Assembly: GCA_015493625.1 (NCBI GenBank)
Contig: WGCT01000163.1
Location: 1 to 7,911, forward strand
Direction of reading: 5' to 3'
Length of the DNA: 7,911 nt
Source of the DNA: Draconibacterium sp.
GTDB lineage: Bacteria > Bacteroidota > Bacteroidia > Bacteroidales > Prolixibacteraceae
This document shows, piece by piece, positions 1 through 6,637 of this stretch; within the stretch, counting starts at the first letter, position 1, and the number at the start of each line of letters is the position of its first letter. The translations under genes were made by a program, and so were the position numbers. Under the pieces are notes generated by a model. It searched no databases and was not told where the DNA came from. It saw nothing but the letters and a program-made list of their open reading frames with translations.

Positions 1-244
1 CAATTGCTTTTTTAAATGAAGCAGTTTTGCCGGTGATTACACCTCCTTTGGTATATCTTGATTTCATTTTGCCACCATAAACCATGGTGTTTACGCTTTC
101 AACCGAAACGTTGTAAAGGTTTTCAATTGCCTTTTTTATTTGCGGTTTAGTTGCTCTGCGATCGACTACGAAACCGTAACGGTTAAACCGTTCCGACTGA
201 GCGGTCATCTTTTCTGTTACTAATGGTTTTATTAAAATATCCAT
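1..244 (-). CDS. rplW: 50S ribosomal protein L23, partial (C-terminus cut by window edge)
   Basis: L23 binds domain III of 23S rRNA near the polypeptide exit tunnel and is the docking site for trigger factor and SRP. Eighty-one codons are visible from an ATG at 244. The protein opens MDILIKPLVTEKMTAQSE, the usual L23 start (IxKPxxTEK), followed by NRYGFVVDRRATKPQIKKAI (residues 21-40) and NLYNVSVESVNTM, which match the family core. The extended-loop region YGGKMKSRYTKGG follows (about 56-68). Bacterial L23 is usually 95-100 residues, so only some 15 residues should be missing beyond the left edge. It starts 11 bases after the rplD stop and is surely in the same operon. No Shine-Dalgarno sequence is visible; the gap is T-rich on the plus strand, so A-rich in the mRNA, as is common in Bacteroidota. 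Confidence 0.96.
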   Translation of the reverse strand, partial: MDILIKPLVTEKMTAQSERFNRYGFVVDRRATKPQIKKAIENLYNVSVESVNTMVYGGKMKSRYTKGGVITGKTASFKKAI

Positions 245-255
245 TTTTTATCGCC

Positions 256-885
256 TTAAAGTTTTAACGCTTTTTCTAATTTTTGTACCGATCCTTCCAG
301 AAGAACTATAGTTTTTGCATTTAGAATCTGGTAAGTGTTTAACTCAGAAGCAATTACAACCGATACGTCCTGTAAATTTCTGGAGGACAAATATATGTTA
401 TTATTTTCGACTGGTAAAACGAAAAGTGACTTTTTATCAGCGATTTGCAGATTACTTTTTATTGCCACCATCTCTTTTGTTTTTGGGGCTTCGAAATTGA
501 AATCTTCAAGCACCAAAATACTTTTTTCGTTCGCTTTATAAGTCAACGCTGATTTTCTGGCTAACTCTTTAACTTTTTTGTTAAGTTTAAAGCCATAGTT
601 GCGAGGACGTGGTCCGAAAACGGTACCTCCACCACGGAAAATAGGCGATTTAATGCTTCCTGCCCGTGCTGTTCCTGTACCTTTTTGCTTTTTGATTTTA
701 CGGGTACTTCCCGAAATATCTCCACGTTCTTTCGATTTATGAGTTCCCTGGCGTTGGTTTGCCATGTATTGCTTTACATCGAGGTAAATAGCATGGTCGC
801 TGGGCTCAATTCCGAATATCTGGTCGTTTAAAGTGACTTTTCTTCCGGTTTCTTTTCCTTTAATATCAAGTATGCTTAATTCCAT
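256..885 (-). CDS. rplD: 50S ribosomal protein L4
   Basis: L4 is an early-assembly 50S protein whose long loop lines the exit tunnel next to L22. The 209-residue product has the family layout: an N-terminal globular part, then the basic extended loop at about residues 44-97 ([42 protein letters not shown]), then the C-terminal Rossmann-like part ending in [14 protein letters not shown]68 in KKQKGTG corresponds to the lysine that gives macrolide resistance when changed in E. coli (K63 there), and it is unchanged. The start codon lies inside the last codons of rplC, giving a 10-base overlap, and an AGGAAG sequence just upstream suggests translational coupling. In E. coli L4 also represses its own operon through the S10 leader; the 21-base gap before rpsJ here leaves no room for such a leader. 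Confidence 0.98.
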   Translation of the reverse strand: MELSILDIKGKETGRKVTLNDQIFGIEPSDHAIYLDVKQYMANQRQGTHKSKERGDISGSTRKIKKQKGTGTARAGSIKSPIFRGGGTVFGPRPRNYGFKLNKKVKELARKSALTYKANEKSILVLEDFNFEAPKTKEMVAIKSNLQIADKKSLFVLPVENNNIYLSSRNLQDVSVVIASELNTYQILNAKTIVLLEGSVQKLEKALKL

Positions 886-1505
886 TGCTTCCTAATTATT
901 AAGTATGAACCTTTGGCGCCGGGTACAGAACCTTTTACCACAATTAAATTCTTCTCAGCAATAATTTTTATTACCTGAAGATTCTCGATGGTAATTGTTT
1001 TACCACCATCTCTACCTGCCATGCGCATTCCTTTAAACACACGTGATGGCCAAGACGAGGCTCCAATAGAACCCGGTGCTCTTAACCTGTTGTGCTGTCC
1101 GTGCGTTGCATCGTTGACACCTTTGAAATTGTGTCTTTTTACTACGCCCTGAAAACCTTTTCCTTTTGAGACTCCGACAACGTCAACGAAATCATTTTCA
1201 TGAAATACGTTTACATCAATTTCTTGTCCCAATTCAAAAGCTTCCTGGTAGGTGTTTCTAAACTCTACTACTTTACGCTTCGGTGTTACACCGGCTTTTT
1301 TAAAGTGCCCGAACTCTGCTTTGGTGGCATGTTTTTCTTTCTTGTCGCCATAAGCAAGTTGAAGCGCGTTGTAGCCGTCGGTTTCTTCGGTCTTCACTTG
1401 TGTTACTACACAAGGACCGGCTTCAATCACAGTGCATGGGATGTTTTTCCCCTCAACACTGAATACGGATGTCATTCCGATTTTTTTTCCAATAATACCA
1501 GCCAT
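876..1505 (-). CDS. rplC: 50S ribosomal protein L3
   Basis: L3 is one of the two assembly initiators of the 50S subunit and sends a loop towards the peptidyl transferase centre. The product is 209 residues, the usual length. It begins [15 protein letters not shown], the standard L3 N-terminus. The central signature runs from [15 protein letters not shown] (111-125) through [17 protein letters not shown] (133-149) to VFKGMRMAG (156-164), and [14 protein letters not shown] (187-200) is the conserved C-terminal strand. The residue after GSIG, a methylated Gln in E. coli L3 (PrmB target), is Ala149 here. The segment MAGRDGG replaces the more common MAGQMG. The gene begins 18 bases after the rpsJ stop with an A-rich upstream sequence and no clear Shine-Dalgarno, and its end overlaps rplD. 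Confidence 0.98.
   Translation of the reverse strand: MAGIIGKKIGMTSVFSVEGKNIPCTVIEAGPCVVTQVKTEETDGYNALQLAYGDKKEKHATKAEFGHFKKAGVTPKRKVVEFRNTYQEAFELGQEIDVNVFHENDFVDVVGVSKGKGFQGVVKRHNFKGVNDATHGQHNRLRAPGSIGASSWPSRVFKGMRMAGRDGGKTITIENLQVIKIIAEKNLIVVKGSVPGAKGSYLIIRKQWN
888..893 (-). promoter_or_regulatory. possible ribosome binding site for rplD inside rplC
   Basis: The minus strand reads AGGAAGCAATG, so AGGAAG sits two bases before the rplD ATG and within the last codons of rplC. It is the clearest Shine-Dalgarno-like sequence in the operon, although the spacing is short. It supports the ATG at 885 as the start despite the overlap. It may be chance, since it also encodes Arg-Lys in L3. Confidence 0.4.
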
Positions 1506-1523
1506 TTTGACTACTTTAAATTA

Positions 1524-1829
1524 TCAAACTTTAATTTCTACTTCAACGCCACTGGGTAATTCCAGTTTCATTAGTGCATCGATTGTTTTTGCGGATGAGC
1601 CATAAATGTCGATCAAACGTTTGTATGAAGACAACTGAAATTGCTCCCTCGATTTTTTATTAACGAAGGTTGAACGTAATACGGTAAATACCCGGCGGTG
1701 GGTTGGAAGTGGAATTGGTCCGCTTACAACTGCTCCGGTTGTTTTTACTGTTTTTACGATTTTCTCAGCCGACTTGTCAACTAAATTGTGATCGTACGAT
1801 TTTAGCTTAATCCTGATCTTTTGACTCAT
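1524..1829 (-). CDS. rpsJ: 30S ribosomal protein S10
   Basis: S10 belongs to the head of the 30S subunit and, in the bacteria studied, also pairs with NusB in antitermination. The product has 101 residues, as expected. Family signatures are [14 protein letters not shown] near the N-terminus, the loop [17 protein letters not shown] at about 37-53, VNKKSREQF (56-64), then KRLIDI and a C-terminal strand [11 protein letters not shown]. The gene follows fusA directly with a 21-base gap. In most other phyla tuf lies between fusA and rpsJ, or rpsJ opens a separate operon with a long leader; neither is the case here. No Shine-Dalgarno is visible in the mRNA before the ATG (AAATTCTCACT), so the start rests on length and homology. 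Confidence 0.98.
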   Translation of the reverse strand: MSQKIRIKLKSYDHNLVDKSAEKIVKTVKTTGAVVSGPIPLPTHRRVFTVLRSTFVNKKSREQFQLSSYKRLIDIYGSSAKTIDALMKLELPSGVEVEIKV

Positions 1830-1850
1830 AGTGAGAATTTGTTATAATTA

Positions 1851-3962
1851 TTATAATAAATCTGTTCTTCCTTTAACATCATCCAATACTTTCTCGGCAA
1901 GTCCTTTCGGCACTTCCTGGTAGTGGCTAAACTCCATCGACGAAGTTGCTCTTCCCGAGGAGAGTGTGCGCAATACGGTTACGTAACCAAATTGCTCTGC
2001 CAGAGGAACTTTTGCACTAATAACTTTTGCTCCTCCTTTATCTTCCATTCCGGCAATTTCTCCGCGACGACGGTTTAAGTCGCCAATAATATCGCCCATA
2101 TATTCTTCGGGAGTTACAATCTCCACTTTCATTATCGGCTCTAATAGTTTTGGCCCAGCTTTCGATGCAGCATTACGGAATGCCTGCTTGGCACAAATTT
2201 CGAACGACAGCTGGTCTGAATCGACAGGATGGAATGAACCATCGAGCAAAGTAACTTTCAGACTGTCGACAGGGAAACCTGCCAACGGGCCATTTCTAAG
2301 TGCATCGGTAAATCCTTTTTCTACCGAAGGAATAAATTCTTTTGGAATACGTCCTCCTTTTACCTGATCGACAAATTGTAAGCCTGTTACGCCTTCATCG
2401 GCAGGTTCAACATCAACAATAATGTCGGCAAATTTACCGCGTCCACCGGTTTGTTTTTTGAATACTTCGCGTAAATTTACTTTTTTGCTGATTGCCTCTT
2501 TGTATGCAACTTGTGGTGCACCTTGGTTGCATTCAACTTTAAATTCGCGCCGTAAACGGTCGACCAAAATTTCGAGGTGAAGTTCGCCCATTCCACGAAT
2601 TACCGTCTGACCAGAGTCTTGGTCGGTATTTACCTGAAATGTTGGATCTTCTTCAGCTAATTTTGCCAGTCCGTTCCCTAATTTATCTACATCTTTTTGC
2701 GATTTTGGCTCGATTGCCACACCTATTACTGGTTCAGGAAAGTCCATGCTTTCTAAAACGATAGGATGTTTAATATCGCAAAGTGTATCGCCGGTACGAA
2801 TATTTTTAAATCCTACTGCTGCACAAATATCGCCTGCTTCAATAAAATCTTTTGGATTTTGTTTATTCGAGTGCATTTGATACAAGCGAGAGATACGCTC
2901 TTTTTTTCCGGTACGAGTATTTAATACTGCTGTTCCGGTATCAATTCTACCCGAATATACACGCATAAAGGCCAAACGACCAACAAATGGGTCGGTTGCA
3001 ATTTTAAATGCTAATGCAGCAAATGGTTCGTTAGCATCGGGGCTGCGGGTAACTTCTTTTTTTATTACCGGGTTCTCTCCGGTAACATCGCCACTGTCGA
3101 GTGGGCTGGGTAAGAAAGCACAAACCGAATCTAACAGACGTTGTACGCCTTTATTTTTAAATGCTGACCCGCACATCATCGGAATAATAACTCCTTCGAG
3201 TGTTGCCCGGCGAATAACGGTAAGCATCTCTTCTTTTGTAATCGAGTCGGGGTCTTCGAAATAACGCTCTAACAGTTCGTCGTCAACTTCGGCAACCGAT
3301 TCTACTAATTTTCCTCTCCACTCTTCAGCTTGTTCAAGCAATTCGGCAGGAATTTCGTCTAAACTGTATGTTGTTCCTTTATTCTCGTCGTCGAACCAAC
3401 GTACGGCTTTCATTTCAATAAGATCGATAACGCCTTCGAATTTTTCTTCGGCGCCAATAGGAATTTGAACAGGAACAGGGTTTGCTCCAAGTTTTTCGAT
3501 AATGTCGTTGTAAACATTAAAGAAGTCGGCTCCCTGACGGTCCATTTTATTTACGAATGCAATACGTGGAACTCCGTATTTTTCGGCCTGACGCCAAACG
3601 GTTTCCGATTGCGCTTCAACCCCACCAACGGCGCAGAACAGTGCAACTGTACCATCGAGGATACGTAACGAACGCTCTACCTCAACGGTAAAATCGACGT
3701 GTCCGGGAGTATCGATGATGTTAATTTTGTGCTCAACATCTTTGTATTTCCAGAATGTTGTTGTTGCTGCCGATGTAATGGTAATTCCTCTCTCTTGTTC
3801 TTGCTCCATCCAGTCCATCGTAGCAGCGCCATCATGAACTTCACCAATGCGATGGGTTAACCCCGTGTAGTACAGAATACGTTCTGTAACCGTGGTTTTA
3901 CCCGCATCGATGTGCGCCATAATTCCAATGTTTCTTGTGTTTTTCAGATCTTGCTTAGCCAT
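1851..3962 (-). CDS. fusA: translation elongation factor G
   Basis: EF-G is the GTPase that drives translocation of tRNA and mRNA and, with RRF, splits ribosomes. The 703-residue protein is full length (E. coli: 704). The GTP-binding motifs are all intact: G1 AHIDAGKTT (16-24), G2 RGITI (58-62), G3 DTPGH (84-88), G4 NKMD (138-141) and G5 GSAF (265-268). Domain II follows from about 305 ([19 protein letters not shown]), domain III contains GMGELHLEI, domain IV begins near VAYKEAI and domain V holds the [14 protein letters not shown] segment. The C-terminal part ([15 protein letters not shown]) is typical of Bacteroidota str-operon EF-G. This is the main EF-G rather than the divergent EF-G2 paralogue, judging by its place in the ribosomal operon. 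It lies 48 bases after rpsG. The sequence before the ATG is A-rich, with an AGGAAAG too far upstream (about 25 bases) to serve as a Shine-Dalgarno. Confidence 0.98.
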   Translation of the reverse strand: MAKQDLKNTRNIGIMAHIDAGKTTVTERILYYTGLTHRIGEVHDGAATMDWMEQEQERGITITSAATTTFWKYKDVEHKINIIDTPGHVDFTVEVERSLRILDGTVALFCAVGGVEAQSETVWRQAEKYGVPRIAFVNKMDRQGADFFNVYNDIIEKLGANPVPVQIPIGAEEKFEGVIDLIEMKAVRWFDDENKGTTYSLDEIPAELLEQAEEWRGKLVESVAEVDDELLERYFEDPDSITKEEMLTVIRRATLEGVIIPMMCGSAFKNKGVQRLLDSVCAFLPSPLDSGDVTGENPVIKKEVTRSPDANEPFAALAFKIATDPFVGRLAFMRVYSGRIDTGTAVLNTRTGKKERISRLYQMHSNKQNPKDFIEAGDICAAVGFKNIRTGDTLCDIKHPIVLESMDFPEPVIGVAIEPKSQKDVDKLGNGLAKLAEEDPTFQVNTDQDSGQTVIRGMGELHLEILVDRLRREFKVECNQGAPQVAYKEAISKKVNLREVFKKQTGGRGKFADIIVDVEPADEGVTGLQFVDQVKGGRIPKEFIPSVEKGFTDALRNGPLAGFPVDSLKVTLLDGSFHPVDSDQLSFEICAKQAFRNAASKAGPKLLEPIMKVEIVTPEEYMGDIIGDLNRRRGEIAGMEDKGGAKVISAKVPLAEQFGYVTVLRTLSSGRATSSMEFSHYQEVPKGLAEKVLDDVKGRTDLL

Positions 3963-4010
3963 TTTTTCTAATAATCTTTAATTCTTTCCTGTAAACTAAA
4001 CTTTGCTAAA

Positions 4011-4487
4011 TTAAAATCTGAAATGTGCGAATGCACGGTTGGCTTCTGCCATTCTGTGCGTATCTTCTTTCTTTTTGAATGCACCACCTTCTTCGTTAAA
4101 CGCAGCAACAATCTCGGCAGATAATTTATCGGCCATCGATTTTCCTGAACGTTTACGTGCAAACAAAATCATATTTTTAATACTGATTGATTGCTTTCTT
4201 TCGGGTCTTACTTCCATTGGTACCTGAAATGTTGCTCCACCTACACGGCGGCTCTTTACTTCAACTGCAGGAGTAATGTTTTCCAGTGCTTTTTTCCAAA
4301 TATCGAGCGGAGCTAATTCTGTATCTTTTGCGCGTTTTTCTACCATTTCAATTGCCTGGTAAAATACGGCGTAAGCTGTAGATTTTTTTCCGTCTTTCAT
4401 CAAATCGTTAACGAACCGGGTTACCAGCACGTCGTTGAATTTTGGATCTGGTAACAGATGCCTCTTCTTTGGTTTCGACTTTCTCAT
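4011..4487 (-). CDS. rpsG: 30S ribosomal protein S7
   Basis: S7 starts assembly of the 30S head by binding the 3' domain of 16S rRNA and lies near the E and P sites. The product has 158 residues, a normal length. It opens [17 protein letters not shown], the familiar basic S7 start, and carries the signature region [29 protein letters not shown] split over about residues 62-90, then EVRPERKQ (92-99). The C-terminal helix has [27 protein letters not shown], where the [18 protein letters not shown] block is the most conserved part. The gene is separated from rpsL by 134 bases, the widest gap in this operon, which may carry a translational control site. In E. coli S7 is the autoregulator of the str operon and acts in the corresponding gap. 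Confidence 0.98.
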   Translation of the reverse strand: MRKSKPKKRHLLPDPKFNDVLVTRFVNDLMKDGKKSTAYAVFYQAIEMVEKRAKDTELAPLDIWKKALENITPAVEVKSRRVGGATFQVPMEVRPERKQSISIKNMILFARKRSGKSMADKLSAEIVAAFNEEGGAFKKKEDTHRMAEANRAFAHFRF

Positions 4488-4514
4488 TTTAAAACTTTTT
4501 AGTGTTATTCAAAT

Positions 4515-4554
4515 CGGCTGCCCTAAGGCGGTCTTCAGCTTTTCTCCGGAAGAC
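4515..4554 (-). promoter_or_regulatory. possible structured element in the rpsL-rpsG intercistronic mRNA
   Basis: On the mRNA strand GUCUUC (4554-4549) and GAAGAC (4536-4531) form a perfect 6-bp stem with a 12-base loop. Just after it, GCC (4529-4527) can pair with GGC (4522-4520) around a UUAG loop. A GCU in the first loop (4539-4537) can also pair with AGC at 4519-4517, allowing either a pseudoknot or an alternative fold. There is no U-run, so this does not look like a terminator. In E. coli the S12-S7 gap binds S7 and represses rpsG and fusA translation; the same role here is an inference from position, and I could not compare it with the 16S rRNA site. Confidence 0.4.
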
Positions 4555-4621
4555 ATTCAAAGAGAATTACTTACTCAACCCAACCACTACAAATAACGTT
4601 GTTAACTACTTTTTTAAATTT

Positions 4622-4999
4622 TTACTTTTTCTTCGGTTTCTTTGCTCCATATTTCGAGCGACGTTGTAAACGTCCTTCAACACCTGCAGTATCGAGAGCT
4701 CCACGAATTAGGTGGTAACGTACACCCGGAAGGTCTTTTACTCTTCCTCCGCGAACAAGCACAATTGAGTGCTCCTGGAGGTTGTGTCCTTCACCCGGAA
4801 TGTAAGCGTTAATCTCTTTACCATTTGTTAACCGTACCCTTGCAACTTTACGCATTGCCGAGTTTGGTTTTTTTGGTGTTGTTGTATAAACACGAACACA
4901 TACACCACGACGTTGTGGGCATGAATCTAAGGCCGGAGAACCACTCTTCTCTACCTTGCGTTGTCTTCCTTTCCTAACTAACTGTTGAATAGTTGGCAT
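4622..4999 (-). CDS. rpsL: 30S ribosomal protein S12
   Basis: S12 sits at the interface side of the 30S decoding centre and controls tRNA selection accuracy. The product has 125 residues (E. coli: 124 with Met). It begins [13 protein letters not shown] and carries the near-invariant blocks [17 protein letters not shown] (32-48), [10 protein letters not shown] (51-60) and [10 protein letters not shown] through [13 protein letters not shown] (84-96). Lys43, Lys44 and Lys88, the positions changed in streptomycin-resistant or dependent mutants, are all wild type, so no S12-based resistance is expected. Asp89, the methylthiolation site of RimO in E. coli, is present. It is the first gene of the operon and follows a 218-base gap with a promoter candidate. 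The mRNA before the ATG reads ACAGGTAGTT, where AGG, five bases upstream, is a weak Shine-Dalgarno at best. Confidence 0.98.
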   Translation of the reverse strand: MPTIQQLVRKGRQRKVEKSGSPALDSCPQRRGVCVRVYTTTPKKPNSAMRKVARVRLTNGKEINAYIPGEGHNLQEHSIVLVRGGRVKDLPGVRYHLIRGALDTAGVEGRLQRRSKYGAKKPKKK

Positions 5000-5047
5000 A
5001 ACTACCTGTTTTTTATATAGTTAATAATCATTTCAAAAAATGGACTG

Positions 5048-5055
5048 CAAAAGTA
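5048..5055 (-). promoter_or_regulatory. second -7-like box before rpsL
   Basis: The minus strand reads TACTTTTG, an exact match to the Bacteroidota -7 consensus TAnnTTTG and identical to the box at 5129-5122. No TTG or TTTG stands 17-23 bases upstream (the nearest sequence there is TAGTG), so as a promoter it is weaker than the other. If used, it would give a leader of about 40 bases. It also lies within the 3' side of the possible leader hairpin. Confidence 0.35.
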
Positions 5056-5101
5056 TGCAAAAATCCTTAAAATCACTACGTTTTGAGAGGAAAATGCATA
5101 C
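5053..5101 (-). other. possible hairpin in the rpsL leader
   Basis: GTATGCA at 5053-5059 and TGCATAC at 5095-5101 are perfect inverted copies. In the leader RNA they form a 7-bp stem; after a U-rich internal loop, UCCU and AGGA can add four more pairs, leaving a loop of about 20 bases. This would lie in the 5' untranslated region made from the promoter at 5122-5150. A regulatory role is inferred only from its place ahead of a ribosomal operon. Confidence 0.35.
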
Positions 5102-5121
5102 CACCCCCTTAAAACGGCTCG

Positions 5122-5150
5122 CAAAAGTACAACTTTTATGCAAAGTTCAA
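5122..5150 (-). promoter_or_regulatory. likely main promoter of the str/S10 operon
   Basis: The minus strand shows TTG (5150-5148), an 18-base spacer and TACTTTTG (5129-5122). This fits the Bacteroidota primary sigma factor consensus TTG-N17-23-TAnnTTTG. Transcription would start near 5115, giving a leader of about 115 bases before rpsL. It is the best match in the gap between the adaptor gene and rpsL and points in the right direction. The start point is inferred from spacing. Confidence 0.7.
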
Positions 5151-5217
5151 TAGCTTTTTTGCTTTATTTTCAAAAAATTAAGATTTGGAAAAGTTTGTGT
5201 TTTAGCCGATTGGGAAT

Positions 5218-6531
5218 CTAATCGATTTTTTCTCTGAAAATTGAGACCAGAGGTTCTACCAATCGCTCTATCAGCCGGCGGTCTTTGGTAATTATTTCGG
5301 CATTTCCCTGCATCTCCTGGTTGAATGGCAACTCTTTATTGTAGTTTGTTATTAGTCCGTTAACGAGGTGTATTTCGGCAGTATAATAGTTTCCGTTTTC
5401 CGATGTAACGGGTACCATCGATATGTTTGTTATTGTTCCCTCAACTATTCCAAATTCCATATGGGGGAAATTGTCGAGTTTTATGTTTACTTGTTGCCCT
5501 AATTTTGTTTTTCCGGCTCCAATAACCGGTATTATTGCTTTTCCTATTATTTTTTGATGACCGTCGGGGATAACTGTAAATACTACATTCCCGGTTGAAA
5601 CAAACTGATTGGCACTCCAGTAGTTTGTAAATGTTACGGTTCCCTTAACGGGGGTTTTTAATATAAACGACTGTTCCCACGAGCGCAGTTGATTGACCAA
5701 ATTGTCGTATTTCTCTTTTAGTCCGGCCAGAAGATTTTTTTCGGTTTCGAGTTTTAATATTTTCTGTTCCTGTATGTTGTTGGTTAAATTGTTAATGGTA
5801 ATTTGTGTGCTTGCGAGTTGTGTTATTGCATTTTGGTAGGTAAATTTTTGCTTTAACATTGCAGCCTGCGATTTTTCTAAATCTACATCAGAAAGTACTC
5901 CTTTTCTGTTTAATGTCGAATCGCGGTAAAACTGACTGTTTGCCAGTTCGTAATCCTGACGTAAAACAGCAATTTTTTCGCGCGATTTTATAAGGTAATT
6001 TTTATAGCCGTTTATCTGTTTCGACAGTGAATTAATACGCTGGTCGAAGGGGTTGAATTTGTAAAAAGTCTGAACCTCTTTTAATTGGCTTATAAATGCC
6101 GAATAGTATGAATGGTACAATCCGAGACTGTAGTTTTTTTTAAATTCGAGATCGATAAATCTTTCGGGAAGATTGAAAAAGTTTTGTATTGCTTTTAAAT
6201 CGTTAATTAACAGATAAGCGTCTTCGTAATTGGTGGGGTTTTCAATTAAACCAAGTATGGTGTTGGCTGCCACTTTTTGTTTGTCGGTAACAAATATTTT
6301 GTCGAGTTTACCGTCGGAGCGGGCAATAATAGAGATGGGCGGATTTTCGGAAACAATGGTAACGCGGGCATTAATTATGTCGGGGTATTTATAAAAATAA
6401 CTGCCGCCAAGTAACACCAAAACTACTGCAGATATAATTACTATTCCCCGGCGAATAATCCATTTGGGAGGGGTTCCCATTATCTCCTGTACCTCTTCGG
6501 AGCGGATTTCGATGTTTCTCTTTTTTGCCAA
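5218..6531 (-). CDS. HlyD-family periplasmic adaptor (membrane fusion) protein of a secretion or efflux system
   Basis: Such proteins link an inner-membrane transporter, usually an ABC exporter, to a TolC-like outer-membrane channel. The 437-residue protein has a short cytoplasmic N-terminus containing IEIRSEEVQEIMGTPPKW, one transmembrane helix at about 26-46, a first half of the lipoyl/barrel-sandwich domain at about 55-97 (SIIARSDGKLDKIFVTDKQ), a long coiled-coil hairpin at about 100-285, the second lipoyl half at about 289-322 (LKTPVKGTVTF to FTVIPDG) and a beta-barrel region to about 415, ending with MQGNAEIITKDRRLIERLVEPL. The N- and C-terminal motifs resemble Bacteroidota adaptors that partner peptidase-containing (C39) ABC exporters of double-glycine-leader peptides, from recall of the family. 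The start is TTG: an in-frame TAA lies nine codons upstream with no ATG between, and the next Met (residue 18) would cut into the conserved N-terminus. No transporter or channel gene is adjacent. The substrate is unknown. Confidence 0.88.
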   Translation of the reverse strand: MAKKRNIEIRSEEVQEIMGTPPKWIIRRGIVIISAVVLVLLGGSYFYKYPDIINARVTIVSENPPISIIARSDGKLDKIFVTDKQKVAANTILGLIENPTNYEDAYLLINDLKAIQNFFNLPERFIDLEFKKNYSLGLYHSYYSAFISQLKEVQTFYKFNPFDQRINSLSKQINGYKNYLIKSREKIAVLRQDYELANSQFYRDSTLNRKGVLSDVDLEKSQAAMLKQKFTYQNAITQLASTQITINNLTNNIQEQKILKLETEKNLLAGLKEKYDNLVNQLRSWEQSFILKTPVKGTVTFTNYWSANQFVSTGNVVFTVIPDGHQKIIGKAIIPVIGAGKTKLGQQVNIKLDNFPHMEFGIVEGTITNISMVPVTSENGNYYTAEIHLVNGLITNYNKELPFNQEMQGNAEIITKDRRLIERLVEPLVSIFREKID

Positions 6532-6558
6532 ATTTGTTGCTGTTGTTAACTTTTTTTA

Positions 6559-6591
6559 CAAATATACTTATTCCATTTTGCTTTTCGGAAA
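6559..6591 (-). promoter_or_regulatory. probable promoter of the HlyD-family gene
   Basis: The minus strand reads TATATTTG (6566-6559), an exact TAnnTTTG match, with TTTCC (6591-6587) twenty bases upstream as an imperfect -33 element. Transcription would begin near 6552, leaving about 20 untranslated bases before the TTG start. It suggests that the adaptor gene can be transcribed separately from the oxidoreductase gene 106 bases upstream. Confidence 0.5.
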
Positions 6592-6637
6592 TTTATTTTT
6601 CTGAATAATAAAAAGGGAGAATAGAAGTAATTGTATC

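Noticed and set aside
1200..1559. 119-codon open frame on the plus strand
   Set aside because: It is antisense to rplC and the end of rpsJ; its aromatic-rich translation is what reverse reading of lysine-rich ribosomal genes gives.
1842..1857. Near-palindromic TTATAATTATTATAA at the end of fusA
   Set aside because: It is a low-complexity AT run that contains the fusA stop and clustered stop codons; no sign of an operator.
3968..4162. Sixty-four-codon open frame on the minus strand ending just before fusA
   Set aside because: Most of it lies within rpsG in another frame, the translation resembles no known family, and rpsG is certain.
5029..5042. CAUUU/AAAUG hairpin in the rpsL leader
   Set aside because: Five AT-rich pairs in an AT-rich leader are expected by chance.
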